Assembly (NCBI RefSeq): GCF_000011365.1
Contig: NC_004463.1
Location: 3,520,001-3,584,000, forward strand
Direction: 5' to 3'
Length of the DNA stretch: 64,000 nt
From: Bradyrhizobium diazoefficiens USDA 110
Lineage (GTDB): Bacteria; Pseudomonadota; Alphaproteobacteria; Rhizobiales; Xanthobacteraceae
Of this stretch, positions 1 to 8,373 are shown piece after piece. Position 1 is the first letter of the stretch, and the number at the start of each line of letters is the position of its first letter. Both the position numbers and the translations under genes were made by a program. The notes under the pieces were generated by a model. It was not told the DNA's origin. It did no database searches and saw only the letters and a program-made list of their open reading frames with translations.

Positions 1-760
1 GGCAGGTGAGCATCGCCGTGGTCATGACCGGCGCGAACCAGGCGGCGTTGAGCCTGTCTTCGGCGATGGCCGCAAGTGCGGTCTCCGGTTCGAAATTGCG
101 TTCGATGCGGATGAAGCCGCCATGCCAGAGCACGGCAATGCCGGGCAGGTCGAGTGCTCCGACGTGATAGAGCGGACCGACGACGAGGAGGCGCGTCTCG
201 GCGCTGAGACCCAGCGCGATGGTCTGGTCGGCGGACTTCCAGTAGAAATTATCGTAAGACAGCATCACGCCCTTGGGGCGGTCGGTCGTGCCCGAGGTGT
301 ACATGAGCCGCATCAGGTCGGACGGCGCCCGGACGTGCATTGGCGCAGCCGCAGCGCCGCCCGCGAGACGCGTAACGCTCTGCTGGGCGGCTTCGTCCAG
401 CACGACGATCTTCGCGCCCGCCGCGTTCGCGGCCAATTCCTCATCGACCATCAGAAGGCGCGCGCCGGCATTGCCGGCGATGTAGCCGACCTCGTCACGG
501 GAGAGGCGGAAGTTGATCGGCAGAAAAACCGCGCCGAGATGGCTGGTGGCGAACACCAGCTCCAGGAACGCCGCGCTGTTCTTCATCAGCACGGCCACGA
601 CATCGCCGGCGCCAATGCCCTGCGCGGCCAGCCAGCCGGCCGCTTTCCGGATGCGCGCGTCGAAGACGGCGTAGGAGATCTCCTCGCCGCGGTATTTCAG
701 CGCGGGCCGCTCCGGCGTGCGCCGGGCATGAAAGGCGATAAAGCTCGACAGGTTGATCAT
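1..760 (-). CDS. Acyl-CoA synthetase / AMP-dependent ligase, N-terminal 253 residues (runs off left edge)
   Basis: Adenylate-forming ligase expected to activate a carboxylic acid with ATP and then form the CoA thioester. Read from the ATG at 760, the protein begins MINLSSFIAFHARRTPERP and carries the AMP-binding signature YTSGTTDRPKGVM near residues 168-180. That is the P-loop motif of the ANL superfamily, which usually runs to about 500-550 residues, so about half lies outside the window. There is no good ribosome site just before 760. A strong GGGAGGA precedes an ATG at 791, but that ATG is in another frame and an in-frame stop blocks extension upstream of 760. It diverges from livK. Substrate cannot be told. 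Confidence 0.85.
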   Translation of the reverse strand, partial: MINLSSFIAFHARRTPERPALKYRGEEISYAVFDARIRKAAGWLAAQGIGAGDVVAVLMKNSAAFLELVFATSHLGAVFLPINFRLSRDEVGYIAGNAGARLLMVDEELAANAAGAKIVVLDEAAQQSVTRLAGGAAAAPMHVRAPSDLMRLMYTSGTTDRPKGVMLSYDNFYWKSADQTIALGLSAETRLLVVGPLYHVGALDLPGIAVLWHGGFIRIERNFEPETALAAIAEDRLNAAWFAPVMTTAMLTC

Positions 761-931
761 TGTGCGGGTTTTGGGCCGGTTGCGGCCTCATGTCCTCCCT
801 TGATGAATTCTGACTCGTAATTCATCTTTGGCTTGACGTCACCCCCCTACCTCTGAAATCCTTGGGAACACGGAGACGAGACGATCTCCGACAGGGATTT
901 GGAAACGCCGACCCGACAGAGGGAGGGAAAA

Positions 932-2191
932 ATGACGAGAACCCGCACGCCGGGCATCAGCCGCCGTTCAACGCTGGCGCTGATGGGCGCCGGTGCGATG
1001 AGTGTTGCAGCGCCCTGGGTGGCGCGCGCCCAGGCCAAGACCATCAAGGTCGGCATGCCGACGATTCTGTCGGGCCGCGTGGCGCAGCTCGGCACGTCCT
1101 CGCGCAACGCGGTGATGCTCGAGGTCGACAAGGTCAATGCCGCCGGCGGCCTTGCCGGGCGTCCCATCGAGATGGTGATCCGCGATTCCAAGGGCCAGCC
1201 GCAGGAAGCCGCGCGCGTCGCGCGCGAGCTCGTCAACACCGATGGCTGCGAATGGCTGATCGACGGCGAGGCCTCGTCCGGATCGTTCGCGGTGCACGAG
1301 GTGGCGCGCGATCTCGGCGTGCTCTGCGTCCACACCTGCTCGGAGGCATCCTCGCTCACCGCCGATCCGAAGCAGCACATCCCGAACGCGTTCCGCTGCG
1401 TGCGCCAGGGCATCCACGATTCCATCGTCGGCGGCAGTTATGCAGCGGCGATCTCCAAAGCCAAGGGCCTGAAGAAGTGGGCGACCTGTTCGCCGGACTA
1501 TGCCTATGGCCGCGACACCACCGGCGAGTTCACGCTGTACCTGAAGCGCTTCGCGCCGGACGTCGAGGTCATCAGCGAGTCCTGGCCAAAGCTGTTCCAG
1601 CCCGACTACACCGAAGTGGTGACCAAGATCCTCCAGGCCAAGCCGCAGGCGCTGTACTCCTGCCTGTGGGGCGGCGATCTCACCTCCTACATCGACCAGG
1701 CCAACATCTACGCGATGTTCAGCCAGATGGAGGTGTTCGCGGTCAACATGGCCGACTACACCGCGCTCACGGTGGTGAAGAACCTGCCCAAGGGCATCCA
1801 CTCCGGCAACCGCTACATCAAGACCTTCCCGACCACGCCGGAGAATGCCGCCTGGGGCGATGCCTACAAGTCCAAGTACAACGAGTACCCGACCAACTGG
1901 TCGTGGCAGAACGCGACCGCGGTGATGTTCCTGGCCGAAGCCGCCAAGAAGGCGAACGCCACCGACGGCAAGAAGATCGCCGAGGTGCTGGCCGGCCTCA
2001 CCATCAAGTGCCCGTTCGGCGCCGACGGCACCGTGACCATGCGCGGCGATGATCACACCCTCGTCGGCTACGCCATCGGCTGGGGCACCACGATCCCGCA
2101 GGAGCCTTATGTGCCCGAGGTCAAGGCCGGCGACTGGAAGACGATCTTCGAGCTCGAGGCCGAGTGGAAGAAGAGCAAAGGCTACACCTGA
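932..2191 (+). CDS. livK: Branched-chain amino acid-type ABC transporter substrate-binding protein (LivK-like), Tat signal
   Basis: Periplasmic binding protein of a HAAT-family importer, 419 aa. The start at 932 follows GGGAGGG by a few bases. The N-terminus GISRRSTLALMGAG is a twin-arginine signal followed by an alanine-rich cleavage region (VARAQ). The mature part has the Peripla_BP_6 fold pattern (TIKVGMPTILSGRVAQLG, then AVMLEVDKVNAAGGLAG). First of five co-directional genes with two permeases and two ATPases, a complete set. Ligand unknown: these proteins bind branched-chain amino acids, amides, urea or aromatic acids. The acyl-CoA synthetase next door hints at a carboxylic acid, which is inference only. 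Confidence 0.9.
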   Translation: MTRTRTPGISRRSTLALMGAGAMSVAAPWVARAQAKTIKVGMPTILSGRVAQLGTSSRNAVMLEVDKVNAAGGLAGRPIEMVIRDSKGQPQEAARVARELVNTDGCEWLIDGEASSGSFAVHEVARDLGVLCVHTCSEASSLTADPKQHIPNAFRCVRQGIHDSIVGGSYAAAISKAKGLKKWATCSPDYAYGRDTTGEFTLYLKRFAPDVEVISESWPKLFQPDYTEVVTKILQAKPQALYSCLWGGDLTSYIDQANIYAMFSQMEVFAVNMADYTALTVVKNLPKGIHSGNRYIKTFPTTPENAAWGDAYKSKYNEYPTNWSWQNATAVMFLAEAAKKANATDGKKIAEVLAGLTIKCPFGADGTVTMRGDDHTLVGYAIGWGTTIPQEPYVPEVKAGDWKTIFELEAEWKKSKGYT

Positions 2192-2200
2192 CCGCGCGCG

Positions 2201-2228
2201 AGGCGGAGGCGACCAACCGTCTCCGCCT
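2201..2228 (+). terminator. Hairpin after livK, T-rich tail
   Basis: Perfect 8-bp stem (AGGCGGAG / CTCCGCCT) with a 12-base loop, followed by GTTTCGTTTG. It sits 10 bases after the livK stop and before livH. It may be a leaky terminator or a 3' stabiliser that raises binding-protein mRNA over permease mRNA. Confidence 0.5.
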
Positions 2229-2281
2229 GTTTCGTTTGATTCTCCGCGCCAGGTCCGGCGCGCTGCAATGAAAGTGCTCCC

Positions 2282-3184
2282 GTGGATCTCGACGCGCTCG
2301 CCGGCTGCCTCTCCAGCTCCGCCTGCCTGGTGACGCAAACCACCAGCGGCCTCATCATCGGCATGCTGCTGTTTCTGGTCGCGGTCGGGCTGACGCTGAT
2401 CTTCGGTGTGCTCAAGGTCGTCAATTTCAGCCACGGCGCCTTCTATATGTTCGGCGCCTATTTTGCGATGACGGCCTATCATCTCACCGACAGCTTTGCG
2501 CTGGCGATGCTGGCGGGTGCGGGCGGCACCGCCATCCTCGGCCTGATCTTCGAGCGCGTCTTCATGAGCCGCGTCTATGGCGCCGACGTCTTGATGCAGC
2601 TCCTCGTCTGCTACGCCTTCGTGCTGATCTTCGATGATGTCGTGCGCATCATCTGGGGCCCCGAGTTCAAGTCGATGGGCATGCCTGCGGCGTTCCAGGT
2701 GATGCCGCTGTTCATCGCCGGCGGCGTGGTGCCGCCTTATTACCTGCTGCTGATCGGCGTCGCGCTCGTCGCGGCCATCGTGCTCGGCATTGGGCTGTCG
2801 CGCAGCCGCATTGGCAAGGTGATCCGCGCCGCCGCGCACAATCCCGGCATGGTGTCGGCGCTCGGCATCAACACCGGCCTGATCTATGGCGGCGTGTTCG
2901 CGCTCGGCGGCATGCTGGCGGGGCTGGCTGGTGCACTTGCCGCGCCGGTGCGCTCGCTCACCCCCGGCATGGGATTCTCGGTGCTGATCGAATCCTTCAT
3001 CGTCACCGTGATCGGCGGCATGGGCTCGATCCTGGGCGCACTGATCGGCGCGCTGCTGATCGGCCTGATCCGCTCGTTCGGCTCGCTCGGCTTTCCCCTG
3101 TTCACGGAAGGTCTGATGTACCTGTTCATGGTGATCGTGCTGGTCTCCAAGCCCACCGGCCTGTTCGGCAAGGAGGCGGCATGA
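2282..3184 (+). CDS. livH: Branched-chain amino acid-type ABC permease (LivH-like)
   Basis: Inner-membrane permease, 300 aa, with about eight hydrophobic segments. The hallmark stretch VGLTLIFGVLKVVNFSHG near residues 33-50 is typical of LivH. The GTG at 2282 is the first usable start in this frame; a second GTG at 2330 is possible, since most family members begin closer to the first membrane segment and no clear ribosome site precedes 2282. Its end overlaps the livM start by 4 bases (ATGA), so the two are probably translated together. Pairs with LivM to form the channel. Confidence 0.88.
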   Translation: MDLDALAGCLSSSACLVTQTTSGLIIGMLLFLVAVGLTLIFGVLKVVNFSHGAFYMFGAYFAMTAYHLTDSFALAMLAGAGGTAILGLIFERVFMSRVYGADVLMQLLVCYAFVLIFDDVVRIIWGPEFKSMGMPAAFQVMPLFIAGGVVPPYYLLLIGVALVAAIVLGIGLSRSRIGKVIRAAAHNPGMVSALGINTGLIYGGVFALGGMLAGLAGALAAPVRSLTPGMGFSVLIESFIVTVIGGMGSILGALIGALLIGLIRSFGSLGFPLFTEGLMYLFMVIVLVSKPTGLFGKEAA

Positions 3185-4200
3185 CCGAGCTGGAGGCCGG
3201 ACGCGCGCAGACGCTGGCGCCGGTGCGCAGCGGCGCGGCACTTCATCGCTACCGCGACGTCCTGATCGCGCTGGTCGCCTTCGCCGTGCTGGCGAGCCTG
3301 CCGCTTTTCACCGGCAGCAAGGCGCTGCTCGACTTCGTCATCCGCTGCTCGGCTTACGGCCTGTTCGCGACCTCGCTCAACCTCCTGGTCGGCTACACCG
3401 GGCTGACCTCGTTCGGCCACGGCATGTTCTTCGGCCTTGGCGCCTACAGTTTCGGCCTGATCATGCAGAAGCTTGGCCTGCCCATTCCGGTCGCCTTCGT
3501 CGCGACGCTGGTGATCACGGCGCTCATCGCCGCCGTGATCGGCGCGATCTGCGTGCGGCTGAAGGAGATCTACTTTGCCTTCGTCACGCTGGCGTTCCAG
3601 ATGCTGATCCACTCGACCATCCTGTCCTGGGCGTCCTTCACCGGCGGTGACCAGGGCCTGCGCGGCGGCATCCCGCGTCCCGCGTTCCTTGGCATCGATC
3701 TGTCGAACCACGTCCATCTCTATGTCACGAGCTGCGCGCTCCTTGTCCTTGGCCTGCTCGCGATGCGCCAGATCGCGCAATCGCCGTTCGGCTACACGCT
3801 GCGCATGATCCGCGACAACGCCGCGCGCGCAAGCTTCCTCGGCATCGACGTCTGGCGCGCAAAGCTCACCGTGTTCGTGCTGGCGGCGCTGTTCGCGGCG
3901 ATGGGCGGCATGGTGATGGCGCTGTTCGTCTCCGGCGCCTATCCGGAATTCGCCTATTGGACCATCTCGGGCGAAGCCATCTTCATCAACATGCTCGGCG
4001 GCGTCTCGACCTTCCTGGGGCCGATGGTCGGCACCGTGCTGCTGCTGCTGCTCAATGACACCGTGACGCGGTACACCGAGTACCACGGCATCGTGCTCGG
4101 CGTGGTCATCCTGTTCTTCGCACTGGGCCTGCGCAAAGGCCTGCTCGATTTCGTCGCCGAATGGTTCGCACACCGGCGCGACGCCGGCGAGGGACGCTAG
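3181..4200 (+). CDS. livM: Branched-chain amino acid-type ABC permease (LivM-like)
   Basis: Second inner-membrane subunit, 339 aa. It has a hydrophilic N-terminal tail of about 25 residues, then many membrane helices and the family stretch LTSFGHGMFFGLGAYSFG near residues 76-93. A C-terminal EAA-like loop follows around residues 210-230 (DNAARASFLGIDV). The gene starts within the end of livH and ends at a TAG that is now separated from livG by an inserted palindromic element. Partner of LivH. Confidence 0.9.
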   Translation: MTELEAGRAQTLAPVRSGAALHRYRDVLIALVAFAVLASLPLFTGSKALLDFVIRCSAYGLFATSLNLLVGYTGLTSFGHGMFFGLGAYSFGLIMQKLGLPIPVAFVATLVITALIAAVIGAICVRLKEIYFAFVTLAFQMLIHSTILSWASFTGGDQGLRGGIPRPAFLGIDLSNHVHLYVTSCALLVLGLLAMRQIAQSPFGYTLRMIRDNAARASFLGIDVWRAKLTVFVLAALFAAMGGMVMALFVSGAYPEFAYWTISGEAIFINMLGGVSTFLGPMVGTVLLLLLNDTVTRYTEYHGIVLGVVILFFALGLRKGLLDFVAEWFAHRRDAGEGR

Positions 4201-4348
4201 CGATGTCAGGTGTATCCATCGGGCAGTCATTCCGGGGCGCACGAAGTGCGAACCCGGAACTTCGAGATTCCGGGTCTGGTCCTGACGGACCATCCCGGAA
4301 TGACAATGCCAGACAACGGCGCGAGACAGGCGAGGGGCGCTAGCGATG
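4186..4348. repeat. MITE-like palindromic element inserted at the livM-livG junction, flanked by a 20-bp duplication
   Basis: A stretch of about 123 bp with inverted arms GTCATTCCGGG (4226-4236) and CCCGGAATGAC (4294-4304) lies between livM and livG. It is bracketed by two copies of GGCGAGGG(A/G)CGCTAGCGATG at 4186-4205 and 4329-4348, identical at 19 of 20 positions. The duplicated 20 bp spans the livM stop and the livG start, including its ribosome site, so both genes stay intact. No coding sequence lies in the element. Target-site duplication on insertion is the simplest explanation. Confidence 0.7.
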
Positions 4349-5101
4349 CTCGAGATCCGCAACCTCGCAAAGTCCTTTGGCGGCGTGAAGGCGACCAACG
4401 ACGTGACGCTCGACTTCCCCGATGGCTCGCTCACCGCCGTGATCGGCCCGAACGGCGCCGGCAAGAGCACCTTCTTCAACCTGATCACCGGCGCCTTGAG
4501 GCCGGATTCCGGCGAGGTCCTGCTCGACGGCGTCGATCTCGCCGGGCGTTCGCCGCCGGAGATCGTGCGCCACGGCATCGGCCGCGCTTTCCAGGTCGCC
4601 AGCATCTTCAAATCGCTGACGGTGCAGGAAACCATGCTCGCCGCGGTCAGCGCCGATCAGCGCACTTCCGCAGTGCTGCACAAGCGCTTTCCCTTGCCCG
4701 AGACGCGCGATCGCGCCGAGCATGTGATGGAGCTGTTAGGCCTGTCCGGCAAGCGCAACCGCACCGCGGCGACGCTGTCGCATGGCGATCAGAAGCTGCT
4801 CGACATCGCGCTGGCGCTCGTGCTCGAACCAAAGGTGCTGCTGCTGGACGAGCCGACCGCCGGCATGGGCCCGGAGGAGCGCTGGCGCATGATCGACAAG
4901 GTGCGCGAGCTCTGGGAGACGCAAAAGATCACCGTCGTCTTCATCGAGCACGACATGGACATCGTGTTCAAGATCGCGCCGAAGATCGTCGTGCTTTGCT
5001 ATGGCCGCATCCTCGCCACCGGCACGCCCGACGAGATCCGCAACAACAGCGCGGTGATCGAGGCCTATCTCGGCACCGAACATGCGGGAGCGGCCGCATG
5101 A
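4346..5101 (+). CDS. livG: Branched-chain amino acid-type ABC ATPase (LivG-like)
   Basis: Cytoplasmic ATPase, 251 aa, the usual LivG length. Walker A GPNGAGKST is at residues 34-42. The signature region is LSHGDQKLLDIALAL, a variant of LSGGQQ that is frequent in LivG proteins, and Walker B is VLLLDEPTAGM, followed by the switch histidine in FIEHDMD. The ribosome site GAGGGG lies in the second copy of the duplicated junction. It overlaps livF by 4 bases. Confidence 0.92.
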   Translation: MLEIRNLAKSFGGVKATNDVTLDFPDGSLTAVIGPNGAGKSTFFNLITGALRPDSGEVLLDGVDLAGRSPPEIVRHGIGRAFQVASIFKSLTVQETMLAAVSADQRTSAVLHKRFPLPETRDRAEHVMELLGLSGKRNRTAATLSHGDQKLLDIALALVLEPKVLLLDEPTAGMGPEERWRMIDKVRELWETQKITVVFIEHDMDIVFKIAPKIVVLCYGRILATGTPDEIRNNSAVIEAYLGTEHAGAAA

Positions 5102-5811
5102 GCGCAGCCATCATCGAGGTCGCCGATCTCGACGTCTATTACGGTACCAGCCAGATCCTGTTCGGCGTCGGCCTTTCCGTGCGGCAGGGCGAGACCATGG
5201 CGCTGCTCGGCCGCAATGGCGCCGGCAAGTCGACGACCATGAAGGCGATCATGGGTCTGGCGCCGCCGCGGCGGGGCAGGGTCAGCCTGCGCGGCGCGGT
5301 GATATCAGGCCGGAAGCCGCACCATATCGCCCGCGCCGGGCTCGGCTTCGTGCCGGAGGACCGCCAGATCTTCCCGGAGCACACGGTCGAGGACAATCTC
5401 GTCATCGGTCGCAAGAAGGGGCCGGAAGGCCAGGACGAGTGGCCGATCAAGCGCATCTATGAAGTCTTCCCGCTGCTGGAGCCGCTGCGCCATCGCATCG
5501 CCGGACGCCTGTCGGGCGGTGAGCAGCAGATGCTGGCGATCGCGCGCACGCTGATGGGCAATCCGGCGCTGCTGCTGCTCGATGAGCCCAGCGAAGGGCT
5601 CGCGCCGATCATCGTGCAGCGGATCGGCGAGCTTTTGCGCCAGCTCCGCCAGCTCGGCTCGACCGTGCTGATCGCCGAGCAGAACATGCATTTCTGCCTT
5701 GGCCTGGCGAGCCATGCCACGGTGATCGACAAGGGCCAGATCGTCTATGCCGCCGGAATCGACGAGCTGAAGGCCAACGAGGCGATCCGGCGGCGTTATC
5801 TGGCCCTGTAG
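5098..5811 (+). CDS. livF: Branched-chain amino acid-type ABC ATPase (LivF-like)
   Basis: Second cytoplasmic ATPase, 237 aa. The ATG at 5098 overlaps the livG stop (ATGA). Walker A is LGRNGAGKSTT near residues 38-48, the signature is LSGGEQQMLAIAR, Walker B is LLLLDEPSEGLAP and the switch histidine is in the AEQNMHF region. It completes the livKHMGF set; LivG and LivF form the ATPase heterodimer under LivH and LivM. Confidence 0.92.
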   Translation: MSAAIIEVADLDVYYGTSQILFGVGLSVRQGETMALLGRNGAGKSTTMKAIMGLAPPRRGRVSLRGAVISGRKPHHIARAGLGFVPEDRQIFPEHTVEDNLVIGRKKGPEGQDEWPIKRIYEVFPLLEPLRHRIAGRLSGGEQQMLAIARTLMGNPALLLLDEPSEGLAPIIVQRIGELLRQLRQLGSTVLIAEQNMHFCLGLASHATVIDKGQIVYAAGIDELKANEAIRRRYLAL

Positions 5812-5977
5812 CCTGGGCGCCGGTGTCCAAATAGGCCGGAAGAAGAAAACTATTGTCCCGGGGGTGTCCGACGGAAGGAGTTTCCCCGTCGAGGCGCAAA
5901 AACGCCAATCGCTTCCATTGCCGTTTGGGGCCGAAACGACGACATTCCGTTCAGAATTTGATGGATTGGCGCAAGCT

Positions 5978-6196
5978 ATGGAACGCACTCGATTTGAACC
6001 CTTCGGCGAGCAGCTGGTGTCCGCGACGGACACCCAGCCCAAGTCGCGCGCCTCGAAGCTCCTGTTGCGGGCCGGTACCACGCTGTTCTGGTCGCTGGTC
6101 GCGGGCATCGTGCTCGCGCGCGCGGCCTTCTTTGAGCCGGGCATCTATGACGGCTTCAGCCGCGTCGCCTCGCTGGCCAAAAACCTGATCTTCTGA
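5978..6196 (+). CDS. Small membrane protein, unknown function
   Basis: 72 aa starting MERTRFEPFGEQLVSATDTQ. There is one hydrophobic helix near residues 35-55 (TTLFWSLVAGIVLARAAFF) with basic residues before it, so it is a likely single-pass inner-membrane protein. The ATG at 5978 is chosen because upstream in-frame sequence looks non-coding and the basic-hydrophobic pattern starts here; no strong ribosome site is visible. It stands alone between livF and the YeiH gene. Family not recognised. Confidence 0.5.
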   Translation: MERTRFEPFGEQLVSATDTQPKSRASKLLLRAGTTLFWSLVAGIVLARAAFFEPGIYDGFSRVASLAKNLIF

Positions 6197-6307
6197 GCCG
6201 GTTTATTCCGGGTCGAGGACAGAACTTCCCTCGGCCCTGATATGTCGAAAACTTATTTCCCAATTGGATCGTGCTGCGTATAAATCTTTCTCCTCTGGGA
6301 GAGATTT

Positions 6308-7366
6308 GTGTCGCAGAATCAAGCATCCAGCCCGGCCGATGCCAAGCCGGCCACCGCCATAAGCCGCATTGCGGCGCTGATTCCGGGCATCCTCCTCTGC
6401 ATTGCCGTCGCCGGCGTCTCCGCCCTGCTGGAGCGGGCGGAACTGGGCGTGTTCGAGCATCCCTATGTCGAGGCGCTGGTGATGGCGATCCTGCTCGGCA
6501 TGGCCTTGCGCAGCTTCTGGAAGCCCGCGCCGCGCTGGCAGGCCGGCATCGCCTTCAGCGCAAAACAGCTGCTTGAAGTCGCAGTCATGCTGCTGGGAGC
6601 CTCGATCAGCTTCGCGGCCATCGCCGCCTCGGGCATCGCGCTGCTGGCATCGATCGCCGCGGTCGTCGTGATCGCGCTCTGCGTCTCCTTCGGCCTCAGC
6701 CGGCTGCTCGGCCTGTCGACCCGGCTGTCGATCCTGATCGCCTGCGGCAACTCTATCTGCGGCAATTCGGCGATCGCGGCCGTGGCGCCGATCATCGGCG
6801 CCAACAACGACGAGATCGCGTCCTCGATCTCCTTCACGGCGATCCTCGGCGTCATGATGGTGCTCGGCCTGCCGCTGCTGATCCCGCTGCTGCAACTCTC
6901 CGCCACGCAATACGGGATTCTCGCGGGCCTCACCGTCTATGCGGTGCCGCAGGTGCTCGCGGCGACGGTGCCGGCCGGCCTCGTCTCGACGCAGATCGGC
7001 ACGCTGGTGAAATTGATGCGTGTGCTGATGCTCGGACCGGTCGTCGTCGGCCTGTCCCTCGTCGCCTCGCGTTGGCAGAGCGACGCCAAGAAGACCAATG
7101 TCGGCTTCTTCCGCCTGGTCCCGTGGTTCATCCTCGGCTTCCTCGCGCTGGCGACGCTGCGCTCGCTGGAGATCGTCCCTAGCACGGTGGTCGGACCGGT
7201 GACCAAGATCACCAGCTTTTTGACGGTGGTGTCGATGGCGGCGCTGGGCCTCGGCGTCGACGTCCGCGTGCTCGCCAATGTCGGCGGACGGGTGACGGCT
7301 GCGGTGACGCTGTCGCTGATGCTGCTGCTCGGCATCAGCATCGCGCTGGTGCATTGGTTTAAGTGA
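6308..7366 (+). CDS. yeiH: YeiH/UPF0324 family putative sulfate exporter
   Basis: 352 aa polytopic inner-membrane protein with about ten hydrophobic segments. The family stretch CGNSICGNSAIAAVAP around residues 147-162 is diagnostic of the YeiH (PSE) family. It starts at a GTG after GGGAGAG. Family members are annotated as putative sulfate exporters and often sit near sulfur genes. Here the neighbour is a sulfonate/nitrate-type importer and an AprAB-like cluster, which would fit export of sulfate or sulfite made from an organosulfur compound. That link is inference; the gene is convergent with the importer genes. Confidence 0.85.
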   Translation: MSQNQASSPADAKPATAISRIAALIPGILLCIAVAGVSALLERAELGVFEHPYVEALVMAILLGMALRSFWKPAPRWQAGIAFSAKQLLEVAVMLLGASISFAAIAASGIALLASIAAVVVIALCVSFGLSRLLGLSTRLSILIACGNSICGNSAIAAVAPIIGANNDEIASSISFTAILGVMMVLGLPLLIPLLQLSATQYGILAGLTVYAVPQVLAATVPAGLVSTQIGTLVKLMRVLMLGPVVVGLSLVASRWQSDAKKTNVGFFRLVPWFILGFLALATLRSLEIVPSTVVGPVTKITSFLTVVSMAALGLGVDVRVLANVGGRVTAAVTLSLMLLLGISIALVHWFK

Positions 7367-7380
7367 TTAGAACGAACTGC

Positions 7381-7474
7381 CGTAGGGTGGGCAAAGGCGC
7401 GAAGGCGCCGTGCCCACCACGTATCCACATTCATGATGAAGATGGTGGGCACGCTTCGCTTTGCCCACCCTACG
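7381..7474. repeat. Palindromic intergenic repeat (GTAGGGTGGGC family)
   Basis: 16-bp inverted arms CGTAGGGTGGGCAAAG (7381-7396) and CTTTGCCCACCCTACG (7459-7474), with a second nested pair based on GTGCCCACCAC. It lies between convergent genes yeiH and the ABC ATPase, so it may also act as a bidirectional terminator. A degenerate relative lies at 30430-30514. Confidence 0.75.
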
Positions 7475-7500
7475 AGGCCCGCAAACGGGGCGAGGTTAAG

Positions 7501-8373
7501 TCAAATCACATCTGCCAGCGAATGCCCGTGCAGCTCGATGTTCAGCCCCTGCATGCCCATGTCGGTGATCTCGCCGCCCATCGCCTTCAGGCTTTCCTCG
7601 CGGATCAGCGACATCAGCCCGCGGCGCAGGCCCAAAAACTCCGACGACATCATCATCGCTTGCTGCCGCGGCCGCTCCAGCGGGATCGGAATCTCCGCCT
7701 TGATCGAGCCGGGGCGGGCGGTCATGCAGTAGACGCGGTCGGACAGGAAGATCGCCTCGTCGATGTCGTGGGTGACGAACAGCACCGAGATCTTCAGCCG
7801 CTGCCACATATTGGTGAGGATCTGCTGCATGATGACGCGGGTCTGCGCGTCGAGCGCGCCGAACGGCTCGTCCAGCAGCAGCACCTTCGGTCCCGTCGCG
7901 AGCGCACGGACGATGCCGACGCGCTGCTTCATGCCGCCGGAGAGTTTTTCCGGATAATGCTTCTCGAAGGCCTCTAGCCCGGCAAGTCCCAGCAGCGTGC
8001 GCGCGGCGCGCTCGCGCTGCGAGCGCGCCATGCCGCGCATCTTCAGGCCGAACTCGACATTCTCCCGCACCGTCTTCCAGGGAAACAGCGAATATTGCTG
8101 GAACACCATGCCGCGCTCGGCGCTGGGGCCGTTGACGCGCTCGCCGTCGACGGTGACGATGCCTGTGGTGGGCTTGAGGAATCCCGCGACCGCGTTGAGC
8201 AGCGTGGACTTTCCGCAGCCGGAGGGACCGACGATCGAGACGAACTCGCCGGGCTTCACATGGATCTGCGTATCGGTGACGGCCTGAACCGGTCCCTCGA
8301 TACTGTCATAGCTGAGCGAGAAGTTCCGGACTTCGATATGGCCCTTCGACGGGTTCGCGAACATCTCGCTCAT
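7501..8373 (-). CDS. Nitrate/sulfonate-type ABC transporter ATPase (TauB/SsuB/NrtD-like)
   Basis: Cytoplasmic ATPase, 290 aa. Walker A GPSGCGKST, signature LSGGMKQRVGIVRAL and Walker B VLLLDEPFGALDAQTR are all intact, followed by VTHDIDEA. The ATG at 8373 follows GGAGG by six bases and overlaps the permease stop (ATGA); this fixes the start, since longer reading lies in the permease gene. Last gene of a three-gene importer set. The usual substrates of the family are nitrate, taurine, alkanesulfonates or related small anions. Confidence 0.9.
   Translation of the reverse strand: MSEMFANPSKGHIEVRNFSLSYDSIEGPVQAVTDTQIHVKPGEFVSIVGPSGCGKSTLLNAVAGFLKPTTGIVTVDGERVNGPSAERGMVFQQYSLFPWKTVRENVEFGLKMRGMARSQRERAARTLLGLAGLEAFEKHYPEKLSGGMKQRVGIVRALATGPKVLLLDEPFGALDAQTRVIMQQILTNMWQRLKISVLFVTHDIDEAIFLSDRVYCMTARPGSIKAEIPIPLERPRQQAMMMSSEFLGLRRGLMSLIREESLKAMGGEITDMGMQGLNIELHGHSLADVI

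Noticed and set aside
968..3241. 757-codon open frame on the minus strand across livK and livH
   Set aside because: It is the antisense of real genes with clear motifs; its translation is rich in H, R, D, Q and A without any recognisable domain, a usual effect of high-GC codon bias.
2884..4635. 583-codon minus-strand open frame
   Set aside because: Antisense of livM and livG; low-complexity translation and no plausible start or neighbour logic.
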